64,000 nt of DNA. It comes from Paracoccaceae bacterium (GTDB lineage: Bacteria > Pseudomonadota > Alphaproteobacteria > Rhodobacterales > Rhodobacteraceae). Positions 39,518 to 47,841 of this stretch are shown in pieces. A program made the position numbers and the translations under genes. The stretch spans positions 428,501 to 492,500 of the forward strand of contig JACKKJ010000002.1 of the NCBI GenBank assembly GCA_024236495.1, written 5' to 3'. The notes below the pieces were generated by a model. That model made no database searches, was not told where the DNA came from, and was given only the letters and a program-made list of their open reading frames with translations. Position 1 is the first letter of the stretch; each line of letters opens with the position of its first letter.

Positions 39518-40624
39518 GTGGCCAATCCTTCCCTCCTTATCCTGCCGGGCGACGGCATCGGACCCGAAGTCATGGCAGAGGTCCGCAAGATCATCGGCTG
39601 GCTTGGCGAAAAACGCGGGCTGGCCTTCGACGTGTCCGAGGATCTGGTCGGCGGTGCGGCCTATGATGTGCATGGTGTGCCGCTTGCCGACAGCACCATG
39701 GCCAAGGCGCAAGAGGTGGACGCGGTCCTTCTTGGCGCCGTCGGGGGGCCGAAATACGACAAGCTCGACTTCTCGGTCAAACCGGAACGCGGCCTCTTGC
39801 GGCTGCGCAAGGAAATGGACCTCTATTCCAACCTGCGCCCGGCCCAGTGCTTCGACGCGCTGGCCGACTTCTCGTCGCTGAAGAAGGACGTGGTCGCGGG
39901 CCTCGACATCATGATCGTGCGCGAACTGACCTCGGGCGTCTATTTCGGCGAACCGCGCGGCATCTTCACCGAAGGGAACGAACGGGTCGGCATCAATACC
40001 CAGCGCTATACCGAAAGCGAGATCGCGCGCGTCGCGCGGTCGGCCTTCGAACTGGCCCGCCGCCGCGGCAACAAGGTCTGTTCGATGGAAAAGGCCAACG
40101 TCATGGAATCCGGCATCCTCTGGCGCGAGGTCGTGCAGGAAGTCCACGACAAGGAATATCCCGATGTCGAACTGTCGCACATGTATGCCGACGCGGGCGC
40201 GATGCAGCTTTGCCGCTGGCCCAAGCAGTTCGACGTCATCGTGACCGACAACCTCTTCGGCGATCTTCTTTCCGACGCGGCGGCGATGCTGACTGGATCG
40301 TTGGGCATGCTCCCCTCGGCCAGCCTTGGTGCACCGATGGCCAACGGCCGGCCCAAGGCGCTTTACGAACCCGTGCACGGATCGGCCCCGGACATCGCCG
40401 GTCAGGGCAAGGCGAACCCGATCGCCTGCATTCTGTCCTTCGCGATGGCGCTGCGCTATTCGTTCGATCAGGGCGCCGAGGCGGACCGGCTCGAGAAAGC
40501 CGTCGAAAAGGTGCTGGCCGACGGTGTCCGCACGGCCGATCTGATGGGTCCGGAGGGCGGAAAGCCCGTCTCGACCTCCGAGATGGGCGACGCGATCGTC
40601 GCGGCGCTTGACGCGTCGCTCTGA
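39518..40624 (+). CDS. leuB: 3-isopropylmalate dehydrogenase
   Basis: A 368-residue beta-decarboxylating dehydrogenase. LLILPGDGIGPEVMAEV, RELTSGVYFGEPRGIF, the catalytic Tyr/Lys region, HMYADAGAMQLCRWPKQFDVIVTDNLFGDLLSDAAAMLTGSLGMLPSA and EPVHGSAPDIAGQGKANPIA are all present. It oxidises 3-isopropylmalate with NAD+ in leucine synthesis. GTG 39518 is used, with GGAG eight bases upstream; a second GTG lies nine bases earlier. A GC hairpin follows. Confidence 0.97.
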   Translation: MANPSLLILPGDGIGPEVMAEVRKIIGWLGEKRGLAFDVSEDLVGGAAYDVHGVPLADSTMAKAQEVDAVLLGAVGGPKYDKLDFSVKPERGLLRLRKEMDLYSNLRPAQCFDALADFSSLKKDVVAGLDIMIVRELTSGVYFGEPRGIFTEGNERVGINTQRYTESEIARVARSAFELARRRGNKVCSMEKANVMESGILWREVVQEVHDKEYPDVELSHMYADAGAMQLCRWPKQFDVIVTDNLFGDLLSDAAAMLTGSLGMLPSASLGAPMANGRPKALYEPVHGSAPDIAGQGKANPIACILSFAMALRYSFDQGAEADRLEKAVEKVLADGVRTADLMGPEGGKPVSTSEMGDAIVAALDASL

Positions 40625-40647
40625 CCGCGCGGCCAATGGGTCGCTAG

Positions 40648-40669
40648 CGGGGGCGGTTTTCCGCCCCCG
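40648..40669 (+). terminator. Hairpin after leuB
   Basis: CGGGGGCGG pairs perfectly with CCGCCCCCG over TTTT. A strong stem but with no T-run after it, so termination may need Rho or the hairpin may only protect the 3' end. Confidence 0.55.
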
Positions 40670-40737
40670 TATCGATTAATGCCTTGAGTCGGCGTTCCCG
40701 ACGGGCAAAAGAGTGTTTGCGATAACGGAGCGAACCG

Positions 40738-41715
40738 ATGAGCTCACATGCCGCAAACAACATGCGCGCCGCCGCCATCATGCTGGCGGCCATGGGCGTT
40801 TTCGCCACTCATGACGTCGTGGTGAAACTGCTGGGCGCAACCTATGCGCCGATGCAGCTTCTGTTCTTCGGATCGCTTCTGGGCTTTCCGATCGTCGCCG
40901 TCATCCTGCTGAACGACCGCCGACATGAAAGCCTGCGCGCCAAGCACCCGGGGTGGGTTATGGTGCGCACGGCCTGTGCCATCGTGACGGGCGTATCCGC
41001 CTTCTTCGCGTTTTCGACGCTGCCGCTGGCACAGGTTTACGCAATCCTCTTCGCGACGCCGCTGCTGATCACGATCCTCGCCATCCCGATCCTCGGCGAA
41101 AAGGTCAGGCTGCGTCGTTGGGCCGCCGTGATCACCGGCCTGGTCGGCGTGTTGATCGTGCTTCGGCCGGGTCAGGCGGATCTTTCGCTTGGCCACCTTG
41201 CCGCCCTTGCCGCCAGCATCTGCAGCGCCGCCGTCTCGGTCATCGCGCGCAAGATCGGAAAGGATGAACGTTCGGTCGTATTGCTGCTTTACCCGATGGT
41301 CGGCAATTTCCTGGTCATGGGCGCGATGCTTCCGTTCGTCTATGTCCCGATGCCGATCGAACATCTCGGGCTGATGGCGGTCATCGCGGTCTTTGGCCTG
41401 GCCGGTTCCTTCCTCGTGATCCTCGCCTACCGGGAAGGCGAGGCGGTGATCGTCGCACCGATGCAGTATTCGCAGATCATCTGGGCGACCGGCTACGGGT
41501 ATATCCTGTTCAGAGAGGGACTTGACCTGGCGACCGTCGTCGGCGCCACCGTCATCATCGCATCGGGCGTCTACATCGTCTTCCGGGAGGCGCGGCCGGG
41601 CACTTCGGGGAACCGGCCCGTTCTTGAAACGCGCGGGCGGGCAGAAGTCGTCACCGCGCCGCGATCAAGTGTTCTGCAACGGATCCTTTCAATCCGGACA
41701 GCGGGTGAACGCTAG
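40738..41715 (+). CDS. DMT-superfamily (EamA) transporter
   Basis: A 325-residue protein with ten predicted transmembrane helices in two EamA repeats (AAIMLAAMGVFATHDVVVKLLGA ... ITILAIPILGEKVRLRRWAAVITGLVGVLIVLRP, and the second half ending GATVIIASGVYIVFRE). EamA proteins usually export amino acids or small metabolites. Position after leuB hints at a branched-chain amino-acid or related substrate, but that is a guess. The last 40 residues are a cytoplasmic Arg-rich tail. RBS CGGAG. Confidence 0.88.
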   Translation: MSSHAANNMRAAAIMLAAMGVFATHDVVVKLLGATYAPMQLLFFGSLLGFPIVAVILLNDRRHESLRAKHPGWVMVRTACAIVTGVSAFFAFSTLPLAQVYAILFATPLLITILAIPILGEKVRLRRWAAVITGLVGVLIVLRPGQADLSLGHLAALAASICSAAVSVIARKIGKDERSVVLLLYPMVGNFLVMGAMLPFVYVPMPIEHLGLMAVIAVFGLAGSFLVILAYREGEAVIVAPMQYSQIIWATGYGYILFREGLDLATVVGATVIIASGVYIVFREARPGTSGNRPVLETRGRAEVVTAPRSSVLQRILSIRTAGER

Positions 41716-41735
41716 CCCCCCGGGGGGGGAAGTCG

Positions 41736-41817
41736 AAAAAAATGCGCGCGACGGGTTTTGACCGTCGCGCGCAGCTATCTACTGAAAAGAATTGGCTAAA
41801 AATTCCTTGAGGAATCC
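41736..41817 (-). terminator. Tandem terminators for the minus-strand orphan gene
   Basis: Read on the minus strand after the gene at 41844, a first hairpin ATTCCT-CA-AGGAAT (41802-41815) is followed by TTTTAG. A second perfect stem, GCGCGCGACGG / CCGTCGCGCGC with a short loop (41744-41772), is followed by ATTTTTTT. Two terminators in a row mark the gene as its own transcription unit. Confidence 0.85.
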
Positions 41818-41843
41818 TCCGGGTCGCAAGCTCGAGCCGGTCG

Positions 41844-42602
41844 TCAGCCCTTGAAGCTCGCAATCTCCTTCACCTGCACGACCGCGGCCTTGACCTTCTT
41901 GGTCGTGATGTCCGCGAACTCAGGCGACCTCGTGTCGATCTTCATCGCGATCAGATCGAAACCTCCGAACTTCTGGAAATCCTTCCAGAAGACGCGGTTG
42001 TAATCCTCGAGTTCCTTGACCGAGTTCGAGACGCTGCGCCCGGCCTGCTTGATGTGCTTGTCCCAGCTTTCGGGCGTCGGGTCCGACAGGAAAGCCTTTG
42101 CACCGACTACGAACTTCTTGAGCGAGTCGTTCATATGGACCCTTGCCAGTTGCTGGCGCCGCTCGATCCTCTCGGCCACCTCCTTGATGTCGGCTTCAAA
42201 ATCGAAGCTCTTGAGCGTAACACGCTGGGTCTTGGCTTCCTTCACGATCGCTTCGATCGCCTTCACAACCGAACCGCCACCGATCATCTTCTTGACGTCC
42301 TTGATCGCGCCTTCAGCAGTGTCCGCAACCTCGGTAAGAGCCTTCTGGTAGGGAACGATCAACTTGGCATAGTAGTTCTTGACCTCCTGGATCGCCTTCT
42401 TCAGCTCTTCCATGTTGGCGGGGTTTTCCCTGTTGACCGCCAAATACGCCCAGTCGATCTTCTTGTGCACGGCCTCGGCCTTGTCGAGGGCACTTCCGAT
42501 CCCGGTCTTTTTCATCTTGCCGATGAGGCCCTTCTTCTTCTGCCAATCCTTGTTGGTCAAAATGCTGGGGTATGGGAGATAGCCAGTCTTGATGCCTGCC
42601 AA
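41844..42602 (-). CDS. Orphan lysine-rich helical protein beside tRNA-Pro
   Basis: About 252 residues, Lys/Glu/Val-rich, largely alpha-helical with heptad-like stretches (for example NMEELKKAIQEVKNYYAKL and ADIKEVAERIERRQQLARV). No signal peptide, membrane helix or catalytic motif is seen. GGAGG stands eight bases before a TTG at 42602, giving MAGIKTGYLPYPSIL, and is the best start; an ATG at 42644 has no ribosome-binding site. Its composition is less GC-rich and more lysine-rich than its neighbours, and it lies alone between a transporter gene and tRNA-Pro, with two strong terminators. This suggests a later-acquired cargo gene. Function unknown. Confidence 0.65.
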   Translation of the reverse strand: MAGIKTGYLPYPSILTNKDWQKKKGLIGKMKKTGIGSALDKAEAVHKKIDWAYLAVNRENPANMEELKKAIQEVKNYYAKLIVPYQKALTEVADTAEGAIKDVKKMIGGGSVVKAIEAIVKEAKTQRVTLKSFDFEADIKEVAERIERRQQLARVHMNDSLKKFVVGAKAFLSDPTPESWDKHIKQAGRSVSNSVKELEDYNRVFWKDFQKFGGFDLIAMKIDTRSPEFADITTKKVKAAVVQVKEIASFKG

Positions 42603-42766
42603 TGCAGTTTCCTCCGTCGTCGTAAATTTCAACACACGCAACATTGCGCGGCTGGCGCAATGTTTCACGGGGAAAAATGGAGCATTGAAGGCAGAAATGC
42701 GTCCTTTGGCGGCCCGGTCGATTTCCCCTTGTGCTGCGCAGCCATAGGCTTTAAACGCCACCCCGT

Positions 42767-42843
42767 CGGAGCGTAGCGCAGCCTGGTAGCGCACCTGCTT
42801 CGGGAGCAGGGGGTCGGAGGTTCGAATCCTCTCGCTCCGACCA
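42767..42843 (+). tRNA. tRNA-Pro (anticodon CGG)
   Basis: A 77-nt cloverleaf. Acceptor CGGAGCG (42767-42773) pairs with CGCTCCG (42833-42839), discriminator A and encoded CCA follow. Anticodon stem CCTGC/GCAGG closes loop TTCGGGA with anticodon CGG, and the T arm carries GGTTCGAATCC. It decodes CCG. The unusual orphan gene lies just upstream, on the opposite strand. Confidence 0.97.
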
Positions 42844-42951
42844 GTTTTCCCGAAAACCCCGAAGCGACGAAGAGAAAGATCGACCACGGTGTCGCTTTCG
42901 GCCCAGACGCCGCCCGTCCTGCGTATACCTTTCGCCGCGGGAGGATCTGGC

Positions 42952-44481
42952 ATGCGAAGAAGCGAACGGACACGCGGCAGCGCCGCAGTAGGAAGCCAGG
43001 GCGCGCGCGCCGTCGATTACGGGCAACTGACCCATCCGTTCACGCCCCAGTCCGTCTTTTCCGAAGATGCAGTCGCGGCGATGCATGAAACCGCGCTCAG
43101 GGTGCTGGAAGACCTGGGGATCCGCTTCCTTCTGCCCGAGGCGCGCGCCATCCTGGCCGCGGCCGGCTGCCTGGCCGATGACGACAGCCAGATGGTGCGG
43201 ATCGGGCGCGATGTCGTGGCGGCCGCACTTGCCAGCGCGCCCTCATCCTTCCGGCTGCGTGCCGCCGATTCACGTCACGAACAGCTTTACGCGCCCGGGC
43301 GGCTCCTGTTCGGCGGCTCGGGCGGGTGCCCCAACGCGACCGACGCGGTCCGCGGCCGCCGTCCCGGCTGTCTCAACGACTTTGAAGAGGCGCTGAAGCT
43401 GCAGCAGCACTTCGATGTCATCCACATCCTTAGCCCCTCCGCCGAGCCGCAGGATGTGCCGGTCAACCTGCGCCACTATGCGATGATGCGGTCGCAGATG
43501 CTGATCGGAACGAAACCGTTCTTCGTCTACGCCCGCGGTCGAAGGCAGGTCGCCGACAGTTTCGAGATGATCCGGATTGGCCTCGGGCTCGACGAAGCGG
43601 ACTGGCAAAGTGGCGTTTGGGGAAAGACCGTCATCAACTCCAATTCCCCCCGCCTGATCGACATTCCCATGGCCGAAGGGATCATCGACTTTGCGCGTGC
43701 GGGACAGATGACGATCATCACGCCCTTCTGCCTGGCGGGCGCGATGGCGCCGGTCACGGTTGCCGGCGCGCTGATCCTTCAACACGCCGAGGCGCTGGCC
43801 TGCATCACGCTGGCCCAGCTTGCCAGGCCGGGCGCCCCCGTCAGCTACGGCGGCTTCTCTTCCAACGTCGATATGAAATCGGGCGCGCCCGCCTTTGGAA
43901 CGCCCGAACACATCAAGATGCAGATCGGGTCGGGCCAGCTTGCGCGGCTGATCGGCCTGCCTTGGCGTTCGGCCGCCGGATCGGCGGGCAATACCGCCGA
44001 TGTGCAGGCCGCGACCGAAAACATCATGGGCGTCTGGGGCGCGCTGATGGCCAATGCGACGCTGACCATTCATTCCGCGGGCTGGCTCGAAGGCGGGCTG
44101 ACCTTCGGCTATGAAAAGTTCATTCTCGACATCGAGGCGCTGCAGACGATCGCCGAACTTTGTACGAGACCCGACGACAGCGTGGCGGGCATGGGATACG
44201 ACGCGATCGCCGAAGTGCCGCCGGGTGGCCACTTCTTTGCCACCCAGCACACGATGGAACGCTACGACCGCGCTTTCTATGCGCCGCTTGTCGCAGATCT
44301 CAGCAATTTCGGGACATGGACCGAAAATGGCGCATTGACCGCGACCGAACGCGCGACCGGCATCTGGCAGCGCGCCCTGGCCGAGTTCCGCCCGCATGCC
44401 CAATCAGGGGAGGTCGCGGAGCGGCTGGCGCCCTTCATCGAACGGCGGACATCGCAAGGCGGCGCCGCGCCATCGGATTGA
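42952..44481 (+). CDS. MttB-family corrinoid methyltransferase, non-pyrrolysine type
   Basis: A 509-residue trimethylamine-methyltransferase (MttB) superfamily protein. The N-terminal DAVAAMHETALRVLEDLGIRFL, GGSGGCPNATD and the barrel segments (SFEMIRIGLGL; SGLPWRS-type loop in IGLPWRSAAGSAGNTADVQAA) are seen. There is no in-frame amber codon, so it is not a pyrrolysine enzyme but of the MtgB class. Known members demethylate glycine betaine, carnitine, proline betaine and others onto a corrinoid protein. No corrinoid protein or reductive activase is adjacent. The ATG at 42952 has GGGAGGATC upstream. A transporter gene follows, which may bring in the methylated amine. Confidence 0.85.
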   Translation: MRRSERTRGSAAVGSQGARAVDYGQLTHPFTPQSVFSEDAVAAMHETALRVLEDLGIRFLLPEARAILAAAGCLADDDSQMVRIGRDVVAAALASAPSSFRLRAADSRHEQLYAPGRLLFGGSGGCPNATDAVRGRRPGCLNDFEEALKLQQHFDVIHILSPSAEPQDVPVNLRHYAMMRSQMLIGTKPFFVYARGRRQVADSFEMIRIGLGLDEADWQSGVWGKTVINSNSPRLIDIPMAEGIIDFARAGQMTIITPFCLAGAMAPVTVAGALILQHAEALACITLAQLARPGAPVSYGGFSSNVDMKSGAPAFGTPEHIKMQIGSGQLARLIGLPWRSAAGSAGNTADVQAATENIMGVWGALMANATLTIHSAGWLEGGLTFGYEKFILDIEALQTIAELCTRPDDSVAGMGYDAIAEVPPGGHFFATQHTMERYDRAFYAPLVADLSNFGTWTENGALTATERATGIWQRALAEFRPHAQSGEVAERLAPFIERRTSQGGAAPSD

Positions 44482-44538
44482 ATCCCTGCGCGCGATACGG
44501 CAAACCCGGCCTACGGCGCACCCTTCAAGGAGCTGAAA

Positions 44539-45720
44539 TTGCGGCTGGATATCTTCGTCCTGATCCTCGGCTATGTGCTGAGCCAGTTCTACCGCGCCTT
44601 TCTTGCCGTTCTGGCCCCGGTTCTGGGCCGCGAACTTGGCGTGACGGCATCGGACCTCGCGTTATCCTCGGGTCTGTGGTTCTTTTCCTTCGCGGTCATG
44701 CAGATCCCGGTCGGAATAGCTCTTGACAGGATCGGACCGCGCGCGACGGCGTCGGTCCTGCTGGCCCTCGGCGGGGCGGGCGGGGCGATGGTCTTCGCCC
44801 TGGCAGAGGGGCCGGTGGCCATCCATGTCGCCATGGTCATGATCGGGGTCGGCTGTTCGCCCGTCCTGATGGCAAGCTATTTCATCTTCGCCCGCCTCTA
44901 TTCGCCCGCGGTCTTCGGAACGCTGGCCGGAATGATGATCGGCTTCGGGTCGCTGGGCAACATCGCCGGGTCTGCCCCGCTTGCACTTCTGGTCGATGCC
45001 GTCGGCTGGCGGGCCGCGCTTTTCGGCCTTGCGGCGACGACGATGGTCGTTGCAGCGGCACTGGCCATCGTCGTGCGCGATCCCGAACGGATCAGGGCGC
45101 AGGACGGGGGGCGCGGATCGGTCGCGGATCTTCTGCGCCTTCCGGGTTTCTGGGCCATCCTTCCGCTGATGGCCGTGGCCTATGCCCCGGCCGCGTCGAT
45201 CCGGGGCCTTTGGGCGGGCCCCATGCTCAGCGACCTTTACGGCGCCGACAGCACGCGCATCGGAACCGCGACGCTTGCCATGGGGCTGGCGATGGTTGCC
45301 GGGAATTTCGCTTACGGCCCGCTCGACCGGCTGTTTGGAACCCGCAAGTGGGTGGTGTTCTGGGGGAACGCCCTTGCCGCCGTCGCGCTTGCAGTCCTGG
45401 CCATCGCGCCCGATTCCGGCTTCTGGACCGTCACCGCGCTTCTCGCGGCGCTTGGCCTGATGGGGTCGTCCTTTCCGGCGATCATGGCGCACGGGCGGGC
45501 ATTCTTTCCACCGCATCTGATCGGACGCGGGGTGACGTTTCTCAACATGTTCGGGATCGGTGGGGCAGGCATTCTTCAGTTTGCCTCTGGCGGGGTCTTC
45601 GGCGCGGCGGCGCAGGGCACACCCGACGCCGGCGCCTATACGGTGTTGCTTGTGTTCTTCCTCGTGCCGCTCCTGATCGGACTTGGCATCTATCTTCTGA
45701 GCCGCGAATCCCCTGAATAG
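44539..45720 (+). CDS. Major facilitator superfamily transporter
   Basis: A 393-residue, 12-helix transporter. The MFS motif between helices 2 and 3 reads GIALDRIGPRATAS, and a second half begins after about residue 190 (LLRLPGFWAILPLMAVAYAPAAS). It starts with TTG 44539 behind an AAGGAG at ideal spacing. It is 57 bases after the MttB-like gene on the same strand, so it is likely co-transcribed and may import that enzyme's substrate. Confidence 0.85.
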   Translation: MRLDIFVLILGYVLSQFYRAFLAVLAPVLGRELGVTASDLALSSGLWFFSFAVMQIPVGIALDRIGPRATASVLLALGGAGGAMVFALAEGPVAIHVAMVMIGVGCSPVLMASYFIFARLYSPAVFGTLAGMMIGFGSLGNIAGSAPLALLVDAVGWRAALFGLAATTMVVAAALAIVVRDPERIRAQDGGRGSVADLLRLPGFWAILPLMAVAYAPAASIRGLWAGPMLSDLYGADSTRIGTATLAMGLAMVAGNFAYGPLDRLFGTRKWVVFWGNALAAVALAVLAIAPDSGFWTVTALLAALGLMGSSFPAIMAHGRAFFPPHLIGRGVTFLNMFGIGGAGILQFASGGVFGAAAQGTPDAGAYTVLLVFFLVPLLIGLGIYLLSRESPE

Positions 45721-45771
45721 GGTTCCGGCGACCGTCCGGCTGCGCTAGGCAGGTGTGACGAAGGAGCCAGG

Positions 45772-46821
45772 ATGCACATCGACCCGAGAACAATCGAGGT
45801 GATCGCCCCGAACCTCAAGCGGCGCCTGTCCGGCGTCACCGCGACGATCGCGCGCCTTGTACCGATCCAGTCAGGCATGATCGGCATTGCCGCGACCGGG
45901 CCGGGCCTGCCGCCCGACGTGCCGCACCTGCCGATCTGGCGGTGTTTCTTCCTGCCCCGCGACCGGGTCCGCGTCTGGCACGCCCGGCGCAACACCGAGA
46001 TGCTGCTGGGTCTGGTGCTGCGGCATGTCTTTCGCCGCCGCCTGAGGCTTCTTTTCACCTCCGCCTCCCAGCGCAGGCACAGCCGCTATACCAAGTGGCT
46101 GATCGACCGGATGGACCGCGTCATCGCCACGTCCCGCAAGACCGCGGCCTATCTGGAACACCCCGCCGACGTGGTCCTGCACGGAATCGGAACCGAAGGG
46201 TTTTCACCCGCAGGCGACCGCGCCGCGCTGCGCCAGAGCCTCGGCCTGCCGTGTGATGCCATCATCATCGGGTGTTACGGCCGCATCCGCGCGCAAAAGG
46301 GCACCGACGCCTTCGTTCACGCCGCGATCCGGCTGCTTCGCGACCGCCCGGGCGTCGTGGCCCTGGCGATGGGCCGCGCGACACCGGAACATGCCGCGTT
46401 CCTCAAGGGCCTTCGCGAAGAGGTGGCGCAGGCCGGCCTCGCGGACCGCATCCTTTTTCCGCCAGAGGTGACGGTGGACAGGATCGCCGACTGGTACCGG
46501 GTGCTTGACCTCTATGTCGCGCCGCAGCGGTGGGAAGGCTTCGGGCTGACACCGCTTGAGGCGATGGCCTGCGGCGTGCCGGTCGTCGCGACCCGCGTCG
46601 GTGCCTTCGAGGAACTGGTGGTCGACGGCGTCACCGGAAGCCTTGTTCCCCCCGGCGATGTTCCGGCGCTGGCGGATGCGATCGCCCGCTGGATCGATGC
46701 GCCGGCCAAGCTTTCGACTGCCGGGGCGGCATCGCGCGCGCATGTCCTGTCCCGCCACCGGATCGAGGGCGAGGCCGAGCGTCTGGTCGCGATCTACCGC
46801 GACCTGCTGGCAGGCGCCTGA
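45772..46821 (+). CDS. Glycosyltransferase family 4 (LPS core-type)
   Basis: A 349-residue GT-B enzyme. The N-terminal domain opens EVIAPNLKRRLSGVTATIARLVP, and the C-terminal domain has IIGCYGRIRAQKGTDAFVHAAIRLL, GRATPEHAAF and the sugar-nucleotide site APQRWEGFGLTPLEAMACGVPVVATRVGAFEELV. It resembles LpcC-type transferases of alphaproteobacterial LPS inner core. It begins a three-gene plus-strand group with an LpxL-like acyltransferase and a GT29-like enzyme. Confidence 0.87.
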   Translation: MHIDPRTIEVIAPNLKRRLSGVTATIARLVPIQSGMIGIAATGPGLPPDVPHLPIWRCFFLPRDRVRVWHARRNTEMLLGLVLRHVFRRRLRLLFTSASQRRHSRYTKWLIDRMDRVIATSRKTAAYLEHPADVVLHGIGTEGFSPAGDRAALRQSLGLPCDAIIIGCYGRIRAQKGTDAFVHAAIRLLRDRPGVVALAMGRATPEHAAFLKGLREEVAQAGLADRILFPPEVTVDRIADWYRVLDLYVAPQRWEGFGLTPLEAMACGVPVVATRVGAFEELVVDGVTGSLVPPGDVPALADAIARWIDAPAKLSTAGAASRAHVLSRHRIEGEAERLVAIYRDLLAGA

Positions 46822-46914
46822 ACGCGCAGGCACCCACGCCGAGTTGCATGGGGGTGGGCCATCGGCTACCAGAGGCCATGGGAACCGAAGCGACGCGACA
46901 ATCCGCCTGAGATC

Positions 46915-47841
46915 GTGACCAAGAAGCCAGACCTTTCACAGCGCCTGCGCCGGATGGGCGATTGGCTCAGCGACCGCATCATTCGGGCCGTTCTGGGGGT
47001 GCTTCGTCTTGTCCCCTTCGACTTGCGGCGCGACCTGGGCGCGCGGTTCGTGGCCTCGGTGATCGCGCCGGTCGCGGGTTTTCGGACCCGCGTGCGCGAC
47101 AATCTTGCGCTGGTCATGCCCGACCTGCCCGAGGCCGAGGTCCGGCGGATGACCCGCGCCGTTCCGGCCAACATGGGCCGCGCGCTGGTCGAGCTTTATT
47201 CGCCGGAGGATCTGAAGGCCCGCGTCCGCGATGAACCCTTCGTCGGCCCCGGCGTGCCGGCGCTGGAAGAGGCCAACCGGACGGGGCGCGGCGTTCTTCT
47301 GGTCACCGGCCATATAGGAAACTACGATTCCCTGCGCGCGGCCTTGATCGCGCGGGGCTATCGCGTGGGCGGCCTTTACAAGCCCATGCGCAACCGTTTC
47401 TTCAACGAACACTACGTCGCCACCATTTCGCGCATCGGACAGCCGCTTTTCTCGCGGACCCGGCAGGGCATGGCCGCGATGGTCCGTTTCCTGCGCGAAG
47501 GCGGCATGGTCGGCGTCGTGCTTGACCAGCACACCGGGCTTGGCGAACCGGTGATGTTCATGGGCCGCCCCGCGATGACGGGGCTTGCCGTCGCCGAGAT
47601 GGCGCTGCGCTACGACGCGCTCGTCCTGCCCTGCTATGGCATCCGCCGCGCCGACGGCGGTTTTACGCTATGGTTCGAAACACCCGTCGAACCGACCGAC
47701 GCGCTGACGATGACGCAGGCGCTCAACGATGACCTTGAACGCCAGGTGCGCGCCCATATGGACCAGTGGCTCTGGACCCACCGGCGCTGGAAGGGCCCCC
47801 TGCCCGATGAGATGGACGACGGGTCGGAGGAAGAGGCGTGA
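46915..47841 (+). CDS. Lipid A biosynthesis (late) acyltransferase, LpxL/HtrB-like
   Basis: A 308-residue member of the LpxL/LpxM acyltransferase family. The HX4D catalytic motif is H133-IGNY-D138 in VTGHIGNYDSLRAA, with GLYKPMRNRFFNEHY, DQHTGLGEPVMFMGRPAMTG and the WTHRRWKGP tail. It adds a secondary acyl chain to lipid A at the inner membrane. GTG 46915 is the start. The stop overlaps the next gene's start by GTGA, indicating coupling with the GT29-like enzyme. Confidence 0.9.
   Translation: MTKKPDLSQRLRRMGDWLSDRIIRAVLGVLRLVPFDLRRDLGARFVASVIAPVAGFRTRVRDNLALVMPDLPEAEVRRMTRAVPANMGRALVELYSPEDLKARVRDEPFVGPGVPALEEANRTGRGVLLVTGHIGNYDSLRAALIARGYRVGGLYKPMRNRFFNEHYVATISRIGQPLFSRTRQGMAAMVRFLREGGMVGVVLDQHTGLGEPVMFMGRPAMTGLAVAEMALRYDALVLPCYGIRRADGGFTLWFETPVEPTDALTMTQALNDDLERQVRAHMDQWLWTHRRWKGPLPDEMDDGSEEEA

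Noticed and set aside
41716..41730. CCCCCC/GGGGGGGG palindrome after the DMT transporter gene
   Set aside because: No loop and no T-run; the A-run that follows belongs to the minus-strand terminator.
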